Positions 40,925 through 50,776 are shown, numbered from the stretch's first letter. The stretch is DNA of 64,000 nt from Ignatzschineria sp. (GCA_030150405.1 JASLFU010000037.1:1-64000); one strand, 5' to 3'. The notes: generated by a model from the sequence alone, not told the origin. Program-made: numbers and translations.

Positions 40925-43231
40925 ATGACTTTAGAGAAGGATCAAGCGCTTGCTAGCGTAAGGGAAGAGGAGGAGAATCTCCACGATCACGATCACGATC
41001 ACGATCACGATCACGATCACGATCACGATCACGATCACGATCACGGGGAAACGAGCTGTTGCGCCATCCCGGAAGATAATAGCGAAATGCTCGCTAATTT
41101 AGAGATCCCCGACACCCATACGCATGACATTATCTATATTAAAGAGATGGATTGCCCCATGGAATCGGCGCTGATTGAAAATGTCTTAAAAGATCAAACC
41201 GCAATTTTAGAGATCTACTTTAACTATCTAAAGCGGGAAGCGCACATTATTCATGATGGTGATATCACTCCGATGCTCGAAAAAATTCGCGCAATTAATA
41301 TGACGCCAATTGTTGTCACCGATGGGCAATCTCGTGAGGTGGAAAAGACTCTCTATGAGAAGTATGAAACGCCGCGACTGATTCTCTCTGGAATTTCTGC
41401 TGCAATGGCGGAGGTGGCCCATTTTGCGGGCTGGAACACCCTATTTAGTGCTCTTTTTGCGTTTATTTCAATCGCTTTAGTGGGGCTGACGACCTATAAA
41501 AAAGGTTGGATTGCTCTAAAAAATCGCACGCTTAATATTAATGCTTTAATGAGTGTCGCCGTTACTGGCGCAATTCTTTTGGGGGAATTTCCAGAAGCGG
41601 CGATGGTGATCTTTCTCTTTACACTCTCTGAGTTAATAGAGGCAAAATCGCTCACTAAAGCTCAAAATGCGGTAGAAAAGCTGCTCCACCTAGCGCCCGA
41701 TGTAGCTCTTGTCGTGAACGAGAATGGGGTAGAAGAGAGACCTCTAGAAAGGGTAGAAAAAGGGGATATTATTCGTGTCGTTCCCGGTGGGCGTTTACCT
41801 TTAGATGGTGTGATTATTCGAGGGGCCTCGAGCTTTGATGAATCCCCTATTACGGGAGAGAGCCTTCCTGTGGATAAGTCTGTGGATCAGATTGTGTATG
41901 CAGGGAGTATAAATCAGCAGGGAGAGATCGATTATCGAGCCACTACAACGGCGGAGAACTCCACGCTAGCTAAAATTGTACGCACCATCGAGGAGGCGCA
42001 GGGCAAGCGCGCACCGGTTGAGCGTTTTATCGATCGTTTTGCGGCGATCTATACACCCGTTGTTTTTCTAGTGGGAATTGCTATTGCGCTTCTTTCGCCA
42101 TTTTTTGGGGTCTCGTGGTATCAGAGCATCTACAATGCGTTAGTGGTGCTGATTATCGCTTGCCCTTGTGCGCTTGTAATCTCTACCCCCGTGGCTGTGG
42201 TGAGTGCTTTAACTCTATTAGCGCGCCATGGAATTTTGGTAAAGGGGGGCGAGTATATTGAAAAAGGTGCAAGTTTAACCCATTTGGCGTTTGATAAAAC
42301 AGGCACATTAACGCAAGGAGCGCCCAAGTTAACGGAGGTGATTCCGATGCACGCCGCTTTTGAGGAGGAGCACTCCTTAGCGATGCCGTATGCTATGAAT
42401 TTAGCCGGACGTTCCGATCATCCTATTTCACGGGCTATTGTGCGTGATTATGGAGGGCAATCGTTCGAGGTAGAAAACTTTACGGCTATCCCCGGACAAG
42501 GAGTGATGGGGGAGATAGATGGGGAGCATCTCTACTTAGGAAATCGCACATTAATGATGGAAAAAGGTATCGACCTAAGCGGGGCAGATGCGGCGATAAA
42601 AGCGGTTGAAACTTCTGGAGCGAGCCTTTCGATTTTTGCTAAGGGAAGAGAAGTTATGGCGCTTTTTGTGGTTTCTGATCCTTTAAAGAAAGGGGTGAAA
42701 GAGGCCTTGAAATCCCTTAAAGATCGGGGGTTAATGCCGATTTTGCTCTCAGGCGATCATGAGGGAGCGGTAAATCATGTGGCAAGAGAGGTAGGCATTA
42801 CAGAGGCCCATGGCGAGCTTTTACCTGAAGATAAAACAGCTATTTTGCGCTCCCATCAAGTTGCTAAAGGCAAGGGAACTGATGGGCAATCGGTGGGGAT
42901 GATTGGGGATGGTATCAATGATGCTCCGGCCTTAGCCACAGCCGATGTGGGCTTTGCGATGGGGGCTATCGGAAGCGATGTAGCGATCGAAACAGCTAAT
43001 GTAGCCATTATGGATGATGATCTGCGTAAGCTCCCTACCTTCTTTGGTGTCTCGCAAAAGACCTTGTCGATTATTAAGCAAAATATCACACTTGCGTTGG
43101 GGATTAAGCTTGTCTTCTTTATTGCTGTGCTCTTAGGGCATGGTTCTATGTGGGGGGCTGTATTTGCGGATGTCGGGGCTAGTATTATTGTGATTTTAAA
43201 TAGCTTACGAGCTTTAAGATTTAAGGAGTAG
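40925..43231 (+). CDS. cadA: Cd(II)/Zn(II)/Pb(II)-exporting P1B-type ATPase
   Basis: 768 residues. The N-terminus carries 11 His alternating with 10 Asp (about 20-40), then CC (TSCC) and a degenerate metal domain with MDCPMES (M75-S81). Membrane helices, TGES, CPC at 413-415 (ACPCALVISTPVAV), phosphorylation site D457 in DKTGT, GRSDHPISRAI and MIGDGINDAPAL follow. This set marks the Zn/Cd/Pb group rather than the copper group. Controlled by the divergent MerR-type regulator. The His-Asp stretch should bind zinc or cadmium in the cytosol. Confidence 0.95.
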   Translation: MTLEKDQALASVREEEENLHDHDHDHDHDHDHDHDHDHDHGETSCCAIPEDNSEMLANLEIPDTHTHDIIYIKEMDCPMESALIENVLKDQTAILEIYFNYLKREAHIIHDGDITPMLEKIRAINMTPIVVTDGQSREVEKTLYEKYETPRLILSGISAAMAEVAHFAGWNTLFSALFAFISIALVGLTTYKKGWIALKNRTLNINALMSVAVTGAILLGEFPEAAMVIFLFTLSELIEAKSLTKAQNAVEKLLHLAPDVALVVNENGVEERPLERVEKGDIIRVVPGGRLPLDGVIIRGASSFDESPITGESLPVDKSVDQIVYAGSINQQGEIDYRATTTAENSTLAKIVRTIEEAQGKRAPVERFIDRFAAIYTPVVFLVGIAIALLSPFFGVSWYQSIYNALVVLIIACPCALVISTPVAVVSALTLLARHGILVKGGEYIEKGASLTHLAFDKTGTLTQGAPKLTEVIPMHAAFEEEHSLAMPYAMNLAGRSDHPISRAIVRDYGGQSFEVENFTAIPGQGVMGEIDGEHLYLGNRTLMMEKGIDLSGADAAIKAVETSGASLSIFAKGREVMALFVVSDPLKKGVKEALKSLKDRGLMPILLSGDHEGAVNHVAREVGITEAHGELLPEDKTAILRSHQVAKGKGTDGQSVGMIGDGINDAPALATADVGFAMGAIGSDVAIETANVAIMDDDLRKLPTFFGVSQKTLSIIKQNITLALGIKLVFFIAVLLGHGSMWGAVFADVGASIIVILNSLRALRFKE
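40982..41044 (+). repeat. Perfect hexanucleotide repeat (GATCAC)10 inside cadA
   Basis: CAC followed by ten exact copies of GATCAC, coding (Asp-His)10 without one synonymous change. Ten GATC Dam sites occur at 6-bp spacing. Change in copy number keeps frame and would alter only the length of the metal-binding tail. Confidence 0.98.
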
Positions 43232-43312
43232 CGGAAGATTAGCGCTTTTCTCTTGATATATTTCGACTACTGAGTCTATTGAATATAGATATATATAATT
43301 GAGAGATAGAAA

Positions 43313-43346
43313 AATCCCCGAAGGTTAAACCTCTCGGGGATTTTTT
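43313..43346. terminator. Bidirectional terminator between cadA and gltS
   Basis: AATCCCCGA/TCGGGGATT stem, 12-nt loop, T6 on the + side and A-run on the other. Confidence 0.88.
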
Positions 43347-43433
43347 ATAGATAATTTTTATAGTGCTTTGCATATTTAACAGACTAATTTTAGCATGGTT
43401 GGCTTTTAGTCTTGCAGAAGCGATTCACCCTTA

Positions 43434-44672
43434 TTAACCGACAATATTGGGGAAGAAGGGAAGCATCAGGAAGCCTTTAATCACAATCGCATTCACGATA
43501 TCGATAAAGAACGCTCCTACCATGGGCACCACTAAGAACGCAGTCCGTGATGGGCCAAAACGCTCGGTGACTGCTTGCATGTTTGCAATAGCGGTGGGTG
43601 TTGCACCTAAACCAAAACCACAGTGACCTGCAGCGAGTACAGCAGCGTCGTAGTTTTTACCCATAATGGGGTAGGTTACAAAGATGGCATAAAACGCCAT
43701 AAATGCTGCTTGTACCGCGAGGATAATCACCATCGGTACGGCAAGAGATGCAAGCTCCCAAAGCTTAAGGCTCATTAAAGCCATCGCTAAGAAGAGAGAG
43801 AGGCTGACGTTTCCAACAATCGAGACAGAGCGCTCAAAAACGATCTGCTTACTAAATACAGATAAAACGTTATTGATGATAACGCCCACAAAGAGAACAC
43901 AAACGAAGGTGGGAAGGGCGAATTTAGTCTCGCTTAAGAAGTCGGCAAGATAGCTTCCTAACGCTAAGCTCACAAAGATCATAGCGATCGTCTCTAAAAG
44001 GGCAGTAGCGGTAATGCGGCGGATAGCTTTAGGCTCTTCAAAAGCACTGGAACCTTCTGAAACTTCTGGCGCCTCATCATTAAGAGCGGTACTGCCATCA
44101 TTGAGAACTTTCTGTTTACGGAGTAAGAAACGTGCTGAAGGACCGCCTACTAAGCCCCCTAAAACCAGGCCGAAGGTCGCACATGCCATGGCAACTTCTT
44201 TAGCGTTTGCAAAACCATATTTATCTGCAAATACGCCACTCCAAGCTGCACCCGTTCCATGACCGCCAGAAAGAGTAACTGAACCGGCTAAAAGGCCCAT
44301 AAGAGGATCGATACCAAGGATCGTTGCTAAACCAACACCTACGATATTTTGGATGATTAAGAAGCCGACCACCACAATTAAGAAGATAAAGAGGGCACGG
44401 CCACCGCGACGAAGGCTTGCGAAGTTTGCGTTAAGCCCGATGGTTGCAAAGAAAGCAAGCATTAAAGGAGTTTGAAGAACCGTATCAAATTGTACTTCAA
44501 AGTCGAAGAGCATTTTGATCAGAAGCATCACAAATGCGATGAGCAATCCCCCCGCTACTGGGCTTGGAATTGTGTAACGGTTTAGCGCTGGAATTTTCGC
44601 CACTAAGTAGCGACCTAAAATCAGCGTCAGGCTCGCCATAACTAGCGTTCCATAGACATCAAATTTAAACAT
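43434..44672 (-). CDS. gltS: Sodium/glutamate symporter
   Basis: 412 residues, about 10-12 helices. SLTLILGRYLVAKIPALNRYTIPSPVAGGL, GLLAGSVTLSGGHGTGAAWSGVF (the re-entrant loop) and the second-half mirror AAGHCGFGLGATPTAIANMQAV are the two pore-loop signatures of the GltS/ESS family. Imports glutamate with Na+. AGGAG before the ATG. Single-gene unit. Confidence 0.95.
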   Translation of the reverse strand: MFKFDVYGTLVMASLTLILGRYLVAKIPALNRYTIPSPVAGGLLIAFVMLLIKMLFDFEVQFDTVLQTPLMLAFFATIGLNANFASLRRGGRALFIFLIVVVGFLIIQNIVGVGLATILGIDPLMGLLAGSVTLSGGHGTGAAWSGVFADKYGFANAKEVAMACATFGLVLGGLVGGPSARFLLRKQKVLNDGSTALNDEAPEVSEGSSAFEEPKAIRRITATALLETIAMIFVSLALGSYLADFLSETKFALPTFVCVLFVGVIINNVLSVFSKQIVFERSVSIVGNVSLSLFLAMALMSLKLWELASLAVPMVIILAVQAAFMAFYAIFVTYPIMGKNYDAAVLAAGHCGFGLGATPTAIANMQAVTERFGPSRTAFLVVPMVGAFFIDIVNAIVIKGFLMLPFFPNIVG

Positions 44673-44872
44673 AAGGGTCTCCTAAGTATCAGTAATAACC
44701 ACTCGAAAATCCTCGCAAACCAGCGCAGGCTTGAGAAGATTCTCCAATAATTATGTGTGAGATAAAAGAGAGAGATTATAACAAAGGTTTTTATAAAGCT
44801 ATCGGAAAACAGCGAAAAGTAATAAAACAGGGTGAATAATCTTGCAGAGACTCCCCCGCAATTGCGCTTTCC

Positions 44873-44881
44873 TGCTATACT
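44873..44881 (+). promoter_or_regulatory. Possible extended -10 promoter of lolA-rarA
   Basis: TGCTATACT, i.e. TGN plus a good -10 hexamer, about 80 bp before the lolA start; no -35 at the normal distance. Confidence 0.35.
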
Positions 44882-44960
44882 CAGAGAGTAAATATTTAAG
44901 GTTTTTTGAAAGAATAAAAAAGAATGTGATTCAGACTCCCAAACAGTAGGAGAGAGAAAA

Positions 44961-45593
44961 ATGAAAAGAGTATTTTTAACTGCGGCCCTATCTTTAAGCC
45001 TGCTATTTCCCACGTTATCGGTGGCGAAAGAGCGTTTTATTATCGATTATTTTAATAATTTTAAGACACTTGAGGCCGATTTTAATCAGATCGTAAAGAG
45101 TAAGCAGAGCAGTGAAACTTCTTCAGGACATCTAAAACTTCAAAAGCCAGAAGGGGAGAGCCTTAAACCTAAGTTTGTATTCGATTATAAAAAGCCCTAT
45201 GCCCAACTCTTAATGAGTAATGGAGAGAAGCTTTGGCATTATGATGTGGATCTGATGCAGGTGGTTATTAAACCTACAAAAGAGTTAGAGAATAACCCTT
45301 TATTGATGGTGCTTTTAGGAGATCGAACATTGGATCAATCCTTTACCATTCAGACTGTGAGTAATGGGCAGAGCTATATTCTCTTCCCGAAAAATCCTCA
45401 AGATGGTTTGGAGATTCTCTCGATTGATGTCAATTTCAAGGGCAAAAAGCTCCACTCTTTTGTGGCGAAAGATCTTACCGGTCAAACCGTAACCTTTGAA
45501 TTACAAAGAGTGCAGGAAAATCGTCCACTAGAGGCTTCGAGTTTTGAGTTTCGCGCCCCTAAAGATGTGGATGTGATCGACGAGACACGCTAA
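44961..45593 (+). CDS. lolA: Outer-membrane lipoprotein carrier protein LolA
   Basis: 210 residues with a Sec signal peptide (cleavage near LSVA-KE, residues 21-23). FNNFKTLEADFNQIV, SGHLKLQKPE...FVFDYKKPYAQLLMSNGEKLWHYD is the LolA core. It takes lipoproteins from LolCDE and hands them to LolB at the outer membrane, so the organism has a Gram-negative envelope. Its stop overlaps the start of rarA by one base, as in many gammaproteobacteria where lolA-rarA are paired. Confidence 0.94.
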   Translation: MKRVFLTAALSLSLLFPTLSVAKERFIIDYFNNFKTLEADFNQIVKSKQSSETSSGHLKLQKPEGESLKPKFVFDYKKPYAQLLMSNGEKLWHYDVDLMQVVIKPTKELENNPLLMVLLGDRTLDQSFTIQTVSNGQSYILFPKNPQDGLEILSIDVNFKGKKLHSFVAKDLTGQTVTFELQRVQENRPLEASSFEFRAPKDVDVIDETR

Positions 45594-46918
45594 TGGCGGA
45601 TCTGTTTGATAGCTTAATCGAAGAGTCAACGCTGCAATTCTCCCCCTTAGCGGATCTTGCACGGCCTAAAAATTTAAGCGAGGTAGTGGGGCAGGAGCAT
45701 CTATTGGCTCCGGGAAAACCTCTTTTTGAGGCCTTTAAATCGGGGCAGCCCCACTCAATGATCTTTTGGGGGCCTCCAGGTGTCGGCAAGACAACATTGG
45801 CTAATCTTGTGGCGCAGGAGTTTGAGGCTGAGTTTATCTCACTCTCCGCCGTTTTCTCTGGAGTAAAGGAGATTCGTCAGGCTATTGGAGAGGCGGAAAA
45901 TTACCGCTTGCAAGGTAAGCGCACCATCCTCTTTATTGATGAAATTCATCGCTTTAACAAGGGGCAGCAAGATGCGCTGCTCCCCTTTGTGGAGTCGGGG
46001 CTGGTCACCTTTATCGGAGCTACTACAGAAAATCCCTCCTTTGAGATTAACCAGGCGCTGCTTTCTCGGGCATTTGTCTATGTTTTAGAGCCCTTATCGG
46101 ATGAGGCGCTCACAAAGCTCTTAACCCGAGCGCTCACTACTTATTACCCTGATTTTACGATCGAGCCTGCGGCGCTTTCGCTCATTATTCAATATGCTAA
46201 CGGAGATGGTCGGCGCTCGCTTAATCTGCTTCAGCAAGTTTTAACGATCGCTAAATCGAACGCTGAAAAAGCGATCACCCTTGAATTTGTAGAGAAGACA
46301 CTCTCTAGCCAACCTAAGCAGTTTGATAAGCAGGGGGATTATTTTTACGATCAGATCTCCGCACTTCATAAATCGATTCGGGGTTCAGACCCTAATGCTG
46401 CGCTCTATTGGTTTTCGCTCATGATGGATTCCGGCGTTGATCCCCGTTATTTAGGGCGCCGAATCTTAATGATTGCCTGGGAAGATATCGGGTTAGCGGA
46501 TCCCCGGGGGATTCAGATCGCTACCGATGCCCTGACCACTTACGAACGGCTCGGCAGCCCGGAGGGGGATCTAGCACTTGCGCAAGCGGCTATCTATTTA
46601 GCCTGTGCGGCAAAATCCAACGCCGGTTATAGTGCTTTTAAACAAGCAAGAGCCTTTGTGGAAAACGATCAAACCCGCCCTGTACCGCTTCATTTACGCA
46701 ATGCTCCTACAAAATTGATGGCCGATTTAGGCCATGGAAAACATTACCGCTACGCCCACGATGAGCCTGGAGCTTATGCCGCCGGCGAATATTATTTCCC
46801 CGAAGGGTTAGAAGAGCAGGAATGGTACAAGCCTACCGACCGCGGCTTAGAAGGGCAGATCAGTAAAAAACTGGAATACCTCAAAGAGCTAGATAGAAGG
46901 GCGAGGGAGAGAGGGTGA
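45593..46918 (+). CDS. rarA: Replication-associated recombination ATPase RarA (MgsA)
   Basis: 441 residues. Walker A GPPGVGKTT (60-68), Walker B with DEIHR (116-120), sensor 1 ATTENPSFE, and the C-terminal tetramerisation part (GSDPNAALYWFSLMMDSG...WEDIGLADP). AAA+ clamp-loader relative that acts at stalled forks and recombination intermediates. Translation is coupled to lolA. Confidence 0.96.
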   Translation: MADLFDSLIEESTLQFSPLADLARPKNLSEVVGQEHLLAPGKPLFEAFKSGQPHSMIFWGPPGVGKTTLANLVAQEFEAEFISLSAVFSGVKEIRQAIGEAENYRLQGKRTILFIDEIHRFNKGQQDALLPFVESGLVTFIGATTENPSFEINQALLSRAFVYVLEPLSDEALTKLLTRALTTYYPDFTIEPAALSLIIQYANGDGRRSLNLLQQVLTIAKSNAEKAITLEFVEKTLSSQPKQFDKQGDYFYDQISALHKSIRGSDPNAALYWFSLMMDSGVDPRYLGRRILMIAWEDIGLADPRGIQIATDALTTYERLGSPEGDLALAQAAIYLACAAKSNAGYSAFKQARAFVENDQTRPVPLHLRNAPTKLMADLGHGKHYRYAHDEPGAYAAGEYYFPEGLEEQEWYKPTDRGLEGQISKKLEYLKELDRRARERG

Positions 46919-47062
46919 AAAACTCTTTTTCCACCTAACTAACCTTTACTATATAGATTTGTTTTAGTGAAAGAGTCGAGCATAGTTTGGTTGCCTGTTG
47001 TAAACTATTGACATTTTTATATTATCTAGAAAATCTTTGCTTCAATAGCAGTGGGAGAGTTG

Positions 47063-48298
47063 ATGAGTAGTTTCTGGGGCAATAAACTTTATCTCTATTT
47101 TTTTATAATCCTCTTTTCTATGGTACTAGGGCGATTCGCGCTAGAATTCACTACCATTTTGGGTGCCCTTGTAGGGATTGTTTTAATTCTGTTGCGCAAG
47201 CAGCCCTATCTTCGTGAATTGAAAGAAAATCGTTATCTCTATGTTGCCCTAGCTTTTTTAGTTCCCATAGGGATAGCTTGGATAGATTCATTAAATCCGA
47301 GTATGACAGCGTCTGTTTTTGGGAGAATGTTCCGTTACCTGTTTTTAGGGGTTTTAGCGGTCATTATGGCTCATTACGATGAGAATCAGATTAAGTTAGA
47401 AAACTTATCTTTTGCCATGATTATGTTTGTCTCTATTGATGCTATATCACAATGGTTATTTGGCTATCATATTCATGGGCATAATCCTGTTGTGGGTAAT
47501 AGAGTTATGGGGGTGTTTTTTGATAAGGCACATTTAAGCTATTTTCTAGGCACATTAGCTCCCGTTGTATTCTTTTATCTATATCGGAAATTGGGTGAGA
47601 AATTATCGTTGGTGCGGATAACACTCACTTTTATTGTGCTTTTATTATTGGTTGTGAGTGTTTTTATAGGGGGAGCTCGTGCAGGAATGATCTCTCTTTT
47701 TGTCTCCTTATTTCTCTTTTTACTCTATCTTTTCATAAAGGGAGAAGTGCGATATAAAGCTCGTTTTATTGGGGGGACAGTAGTTATTTTATTGATCTGC
47801 ATAGCTGTAGCTTCTCAGTTGGATATTGTTCAAGAACGTTTTTTATGGACGACTTCAGCAGCTGGATCCGAAAACTTTCTAAAGCGTTTTACTTCTAATA
47901 GGACGCTATTGTGGGAAGTTGGCTTTAAAGAAGTCCCTAATTACTGGATCAATGGGGTGGGGCCCCGTGCTTTTAATGAGGTATATCAGACATATCCCAA
48001 AGAGTATCAGTTTGCAGGGTATGTTTGGCAACCACATTTGCATGGATTAGAAGTTCTTATCGAGACCGGAGTCATTGGTTTCATTCCTTACCTTTTTGTG
48101 TTGTTTTATCTCTTTATCAGGATGTTTAAGGCTAAAGCTGGGAATGTTTGGATTATGGTGGGATTTGTCGCCATGATGCCAATTAATAGTCATGTGGGGT
48201 TATATGAAGGATATTGGATGTCTTTGATATGGGTACCTATTATGATTGGCTTAGCACAAGCCTATAGAGCAGAGTATTCTGCAATTAAATCAAGTTAA
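47063..48298 (+). CDS. O-antigen ligase / polymerase family membrane protein
   Basis: 411 residues from the ATG at 47063 with GGGAG upstream; a GTG at 47051 is the alternative. About 12 helices, with GGARAGMISLFVSLF and, in the large periplasmic loop, GVGPRAF...YQFAGYVWQPHLHGLEVLIETGVIGFIPY, the Wzy_C/WaaL signature with a conserved His. Such proteins join O-antigen to lipid A core or polymerise it. It is alone, away from any lipopolysaccharide cluster, and more AT-rich than its neighbours, as is common for surface-polysaccharide genes gained by transfer. Confidence 0.82.
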   Translation: MSSFWGNKLYLYFFIILFSMVLGRFALEFTTILGALVGIVLILLRKQPYLRELKENRYLYVALAFLVPIGIAWIDSLNPSMTASVFGRMFRYLFLGVLAVIMAHYDENQIKLENLSFAMIMFVSIDAISQWLFGYHIHGHNPVVGNRVMGVFFDKAHLSYFLGTLAPVVFFYLYRKLGEKLSLVRITLTFIVLLLLVVSVFIGGARAGMISLFVSLFLFLLYLFIKGEVRYKARFIGGTVVILLICIAVASQLDIVQERFLWTTSAAGSENFLKRFTSNRTLLWEVGFKEVPNYWINGVGPRAFNEVYQTYPKEYQFAGYVWQPHLHGLEVLIETGVIGFIPYLFVLFYLFIRMFKAKAGNVWIMVGFVAMMPINSHVGLYEGYWMSLIWVPIMIGLAQAYRAEYSAIKSS

Positions 48299-48356
48299 TG
48301 AGAAACCTAATTATTAAGGTGACTTAATGAGTATAAATCTCACCTTAATAGATAAA

Positions 48357-48392
48357 AATCCCGGAAGCTTAGCTGCTTACCGGGATTTTGTT
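48357..48392 (+). terminator. Terminator after the O-antigen-ligase-like gene
   Basis: AATCCCGG/CCGGGATT stem, 15-nt loop, T-rich tail. Another hairpin AAGGTGA...TCACCTT lies just before it (48316-48349). Confidence 0.78.
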
Positions 48393-48418
48393 TTAGTGTT
48401 AGAAACAAAAATTTAATA

Positions 48419-49834
48419 TCACCCAATCATCTCAAGCGCTCTGTTAAGGCGTTCTAGAGTCTTCTCTTTGCCCACTAAATAGAGGGTTTCGTCTAAGTTG
48501 GGTGAGTTTGTTCTGCCAACAATTGCGGTGCGAAGGGGCATACCAACTTTACCCATCCCTACATCAAGATTTTTGGTAACTTGTTTTACAACCCCATCGA
48601 GCGCTTCGTGATTCCAATCAGCCTCGGTTAGAAGTTTTATGAGCTCCTCTAGTACCGGTTTTGAGGCTTCTGTAAGCTGTTTTGCAACGGCTTTTTCATC
48701 ATATTCGAGCTCATCGATAAAGAGATATTTCACCATTGCGGCAAGTTCAACGAGCGTTTCGGTGCGTTTTACATGTGCGGTGACTACTTCAGCAAGATAG
48801 GTATTGGTCTCTTCTGAGTCATCGAGCTCAATACCGACTTTTGCTAAGTAGGGCTTAAGAAGTGCCGCAAGTTCTGCAGGATCTTTCTCAATCATATAGT
48901 GTTGATTGAGCCAGAGAAGTTTTGAAGTATTAAAGGCACTTGCTGATTTTGAGACATGTTTCAGATCAAATAATTTCACCATCTCATCCCAGGTGAAGAT
49001 CTCTTGATCCCCGTGTGACCAGCCTAAACGCACAAGATAGTTGATGACTGCTTCGGGTAAAAAACCGCGCTCGTAGAACTCCATGACGCCTACAGCTCCA
49101 TGCCGTTTTGAGAGCTTTTGACCATCATCTCCTAAGATCATTGCAACGTGTGCATATTGGGGAACGGGGGCATTGAGCGCTTTAAAGATATTAACTTGCC
49201 GATGGGTGTTATTGATATGATCATCGCCGCGAATAATGTGGGTAATGCCCATATCCATATCGTCCACTACAACGCAGAAGTTATAGGTGGGCGAGCCATC
49301 TGAACGAGCGATAATAAGATCATCAAGCTCGCTATTTTGTACGGTAATATTGCCGTGAATAAGATCATTAAATGAGGTTGCCCCCGCTTGTGGACTCTTA
49401 AAGCGAACAACAGGCTTTACTCCTTCCGGCACTTCGGGCAATGTTTTGCCAGGTTCTGGACGCCATTTACCATTATAGCGAGGCTTTTCCTTAGCGGCTT
49501 CTGCCTTTGCGCGCATCTCGGCAAGCTCCTCTTGTGAGCAGTAGCAGTAGTAGGCATGGCCACTTTCAAGAAGCTCTTCTATCACTTCTTTATAACGATC
49601 AAACCGCTTTGTCTGGTAGAAAGGGCCTTCATCATACTCAAGCCCCAACCACTCAAGGCTCTCCATAATGGCAGCAACAGCCTCTGGGGTTGAGCGTTCA
49701 AGGTCGGTATCCTCAATACGGAGAACATTCTTTCCGCCATGATGGAGCGCAAAGAGGTGAGAGAAGAGCGCAGTGCGTGCGCCACCGATATGAAGGTAGC
49801 CCGTTGGTGAGGGCGCAAAACGTGTTTTAATCAT
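48419..49834 (-). CDS. gltX: Glutamyl-tRNA synthetase
   Basis: 471 residues, class I synthetase. HIGH-type motif at 15-18 (YLHIGGAR), KLSKRHG at 240-246. It charges tRNA-Glu. The zinc finger of E. coli GltX (CxC...CxH) is only half present: CYC at 97-99 remains but the second pair is replaced (RYNGKWRP), so zinc is probably not bound. It follows tatC on the same strand at about 100 bp. Confidence 0.96.
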   Translation of the reverse strand: MIKTRFAPSPTGYLHIGGARTALFSHLFALHHGGKNVLRIEDTDLERSTPEAVAAIMESLEWLGLEYDEGPFYQTKRFDRYKEVIEELLESGHAYYCYCSQEELAEMRAKAEAAKEKPRYNGKWRPEPGKTLPEVPEGVKPVVRFKSPQAGATSFNDLIHGNITVQNSELDDLIIARSDGSPTYNFCVVVDDMDMGITHIIRGDDHINNTHRQVNIFKALNAPVPQYAHVAMILGDDGQKLSKRHGAVGVMEFYERGFLPEAVINYLVRLGWSHGDQEIFTWDEMVKLFDLKHVSKSASAFNTSKLLWLNQHYMIEKDPAELAALLKPYLAKVGIELDDSEETNTYLAEVVTAHVKRTETLVELAAMVKYLFIDELEYDEKAVAKQLTEASKPVLEELIKLLTEADWNHEALDGVVKQVTKNLDVGMGKVGMPLRTAIVGRTNSPNLDETLYLVGKEKTLERLNRALEMIG

Positions 49835-49939
49835 GATTTTGATCGCAAATAAAGAATAAATAGAATAAGAAAGAAGCTCGGCAAAAAGGTGCGGAGCTTC
49901 CTAAAAGAGATTACGGAAATTATACCATTTTCTCCCTTT

Positions 49940-50710
49940 TTACGGGGAGTTTTCTTCTTCCGCAGCCGCCTTTTTAGCTTTGCGAAGCTCAATTTTCTTA
50001 CCGATAAAGAGCCCAAACTCAAAAAGAGCAATCGCTGCGCTTGAGAAGAGGATCATCGAAAAAGGATCGGGCGGTGTAGCAACAGCTCCGATAAAGAACA
50101 TTCCCACAATAATATAGGGGCGTTTTTTGGCTAAACTTTCGGTACTCATCACCCCTAAAGAGATGAGAATAATCAGTACAATGGGGATCTCAAAAATAAG
50201 GCCGAAAAAGAAGAAGAGGCGAAGAACAGTAGAGAGATATTTATTAATATCGGTGGCGATCTCAACACCGCTTGGTGCCGCCCCTGAGAGAAACTTAAAC
50301 ATAATAGGCATCACCGCATAGTAGGCAAAAAACATGCCCACATAAAAGAGGGTAACGCTGGTGAAGATAATCGGAAAGACGACCCGCTTTTCATGCTGAT
50401 AGAGCCCGGGGGCGATAAAGCTCCAGGCTTGATAGAGCACCCAAGGAATGGCGATAAAAAAGGCCACCCAAAGTGTAAGCTTGATGGGCACAAAGAAGGG
50501 AGCAGTAACATCTGTTGCGATCATCTTTCCATCTTCAGGGATGACAGAGAGTAGCGGCGTTGCGATAAAGTTATAGATATCGTTTGAGAAATAAACTAGC
50601 CCGAGAAAGATTAGCAAGACGCCAAGTCCTGCCTTAATCAGGCGGTCCCGTAGCTCAATTAAGTGTTGCAGAAAGGATTGTTCTGCGGATGTGGGAGTTG
50701 GAGTCGTCAT
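49940..50710 (-). CDS. tatC: Sec-independent protein translocase TatC
   Basis: 256 residues, six helices. N-terminal FLQHLIELRDRLIKAGLGV (the ELR motif that binds the twin-arginine signal), TDVTAPFFVPIKLTLWVAF and GLIFEIPIVLI are TatC hallmarks. Core receptor of the Tat pathway for folded, often cofactor-bearing proteins. tatA and tatB are not adjacent, an atypical layout; no gene with those features is seen here. Confidence 0.95.
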   Translation of the reverse strand: MTTPTPTSAEQSFLQHLIELRDRLIKAGLGVLLIFLGLVYFSNDIYNFIATPLLSVIPEDGKMIATDVTAPFFVPIKLTLWVAFFIAIPWVLYQAWSFIAPGLYQHEKRVVFPIIFTSVTLFYVGMFFAYYAVMPIMFKFLSGAAPSGVEIATDINKYLSTVLRLFFFFGLIFEIPIVLIILISLGVMSTESLAKKRPYIIVGMFFIGAVATPPDPFSMILFSSAAIALFEFGLFIGKKIELRKAKKAAAEEENSP

Positions 50711-50776
50711 AATTATTTGTAAATCTCAAGAGTCAAGGTGTAGCCTAAATGGGGCACGATTTGAGGCCTGTATTTG

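Noticed and set aside
40982..41044. Short regular repeat as a possible CRISPR array
   Set aside because: Units are 6 bp with no spacers and lie in frame inside cadA.
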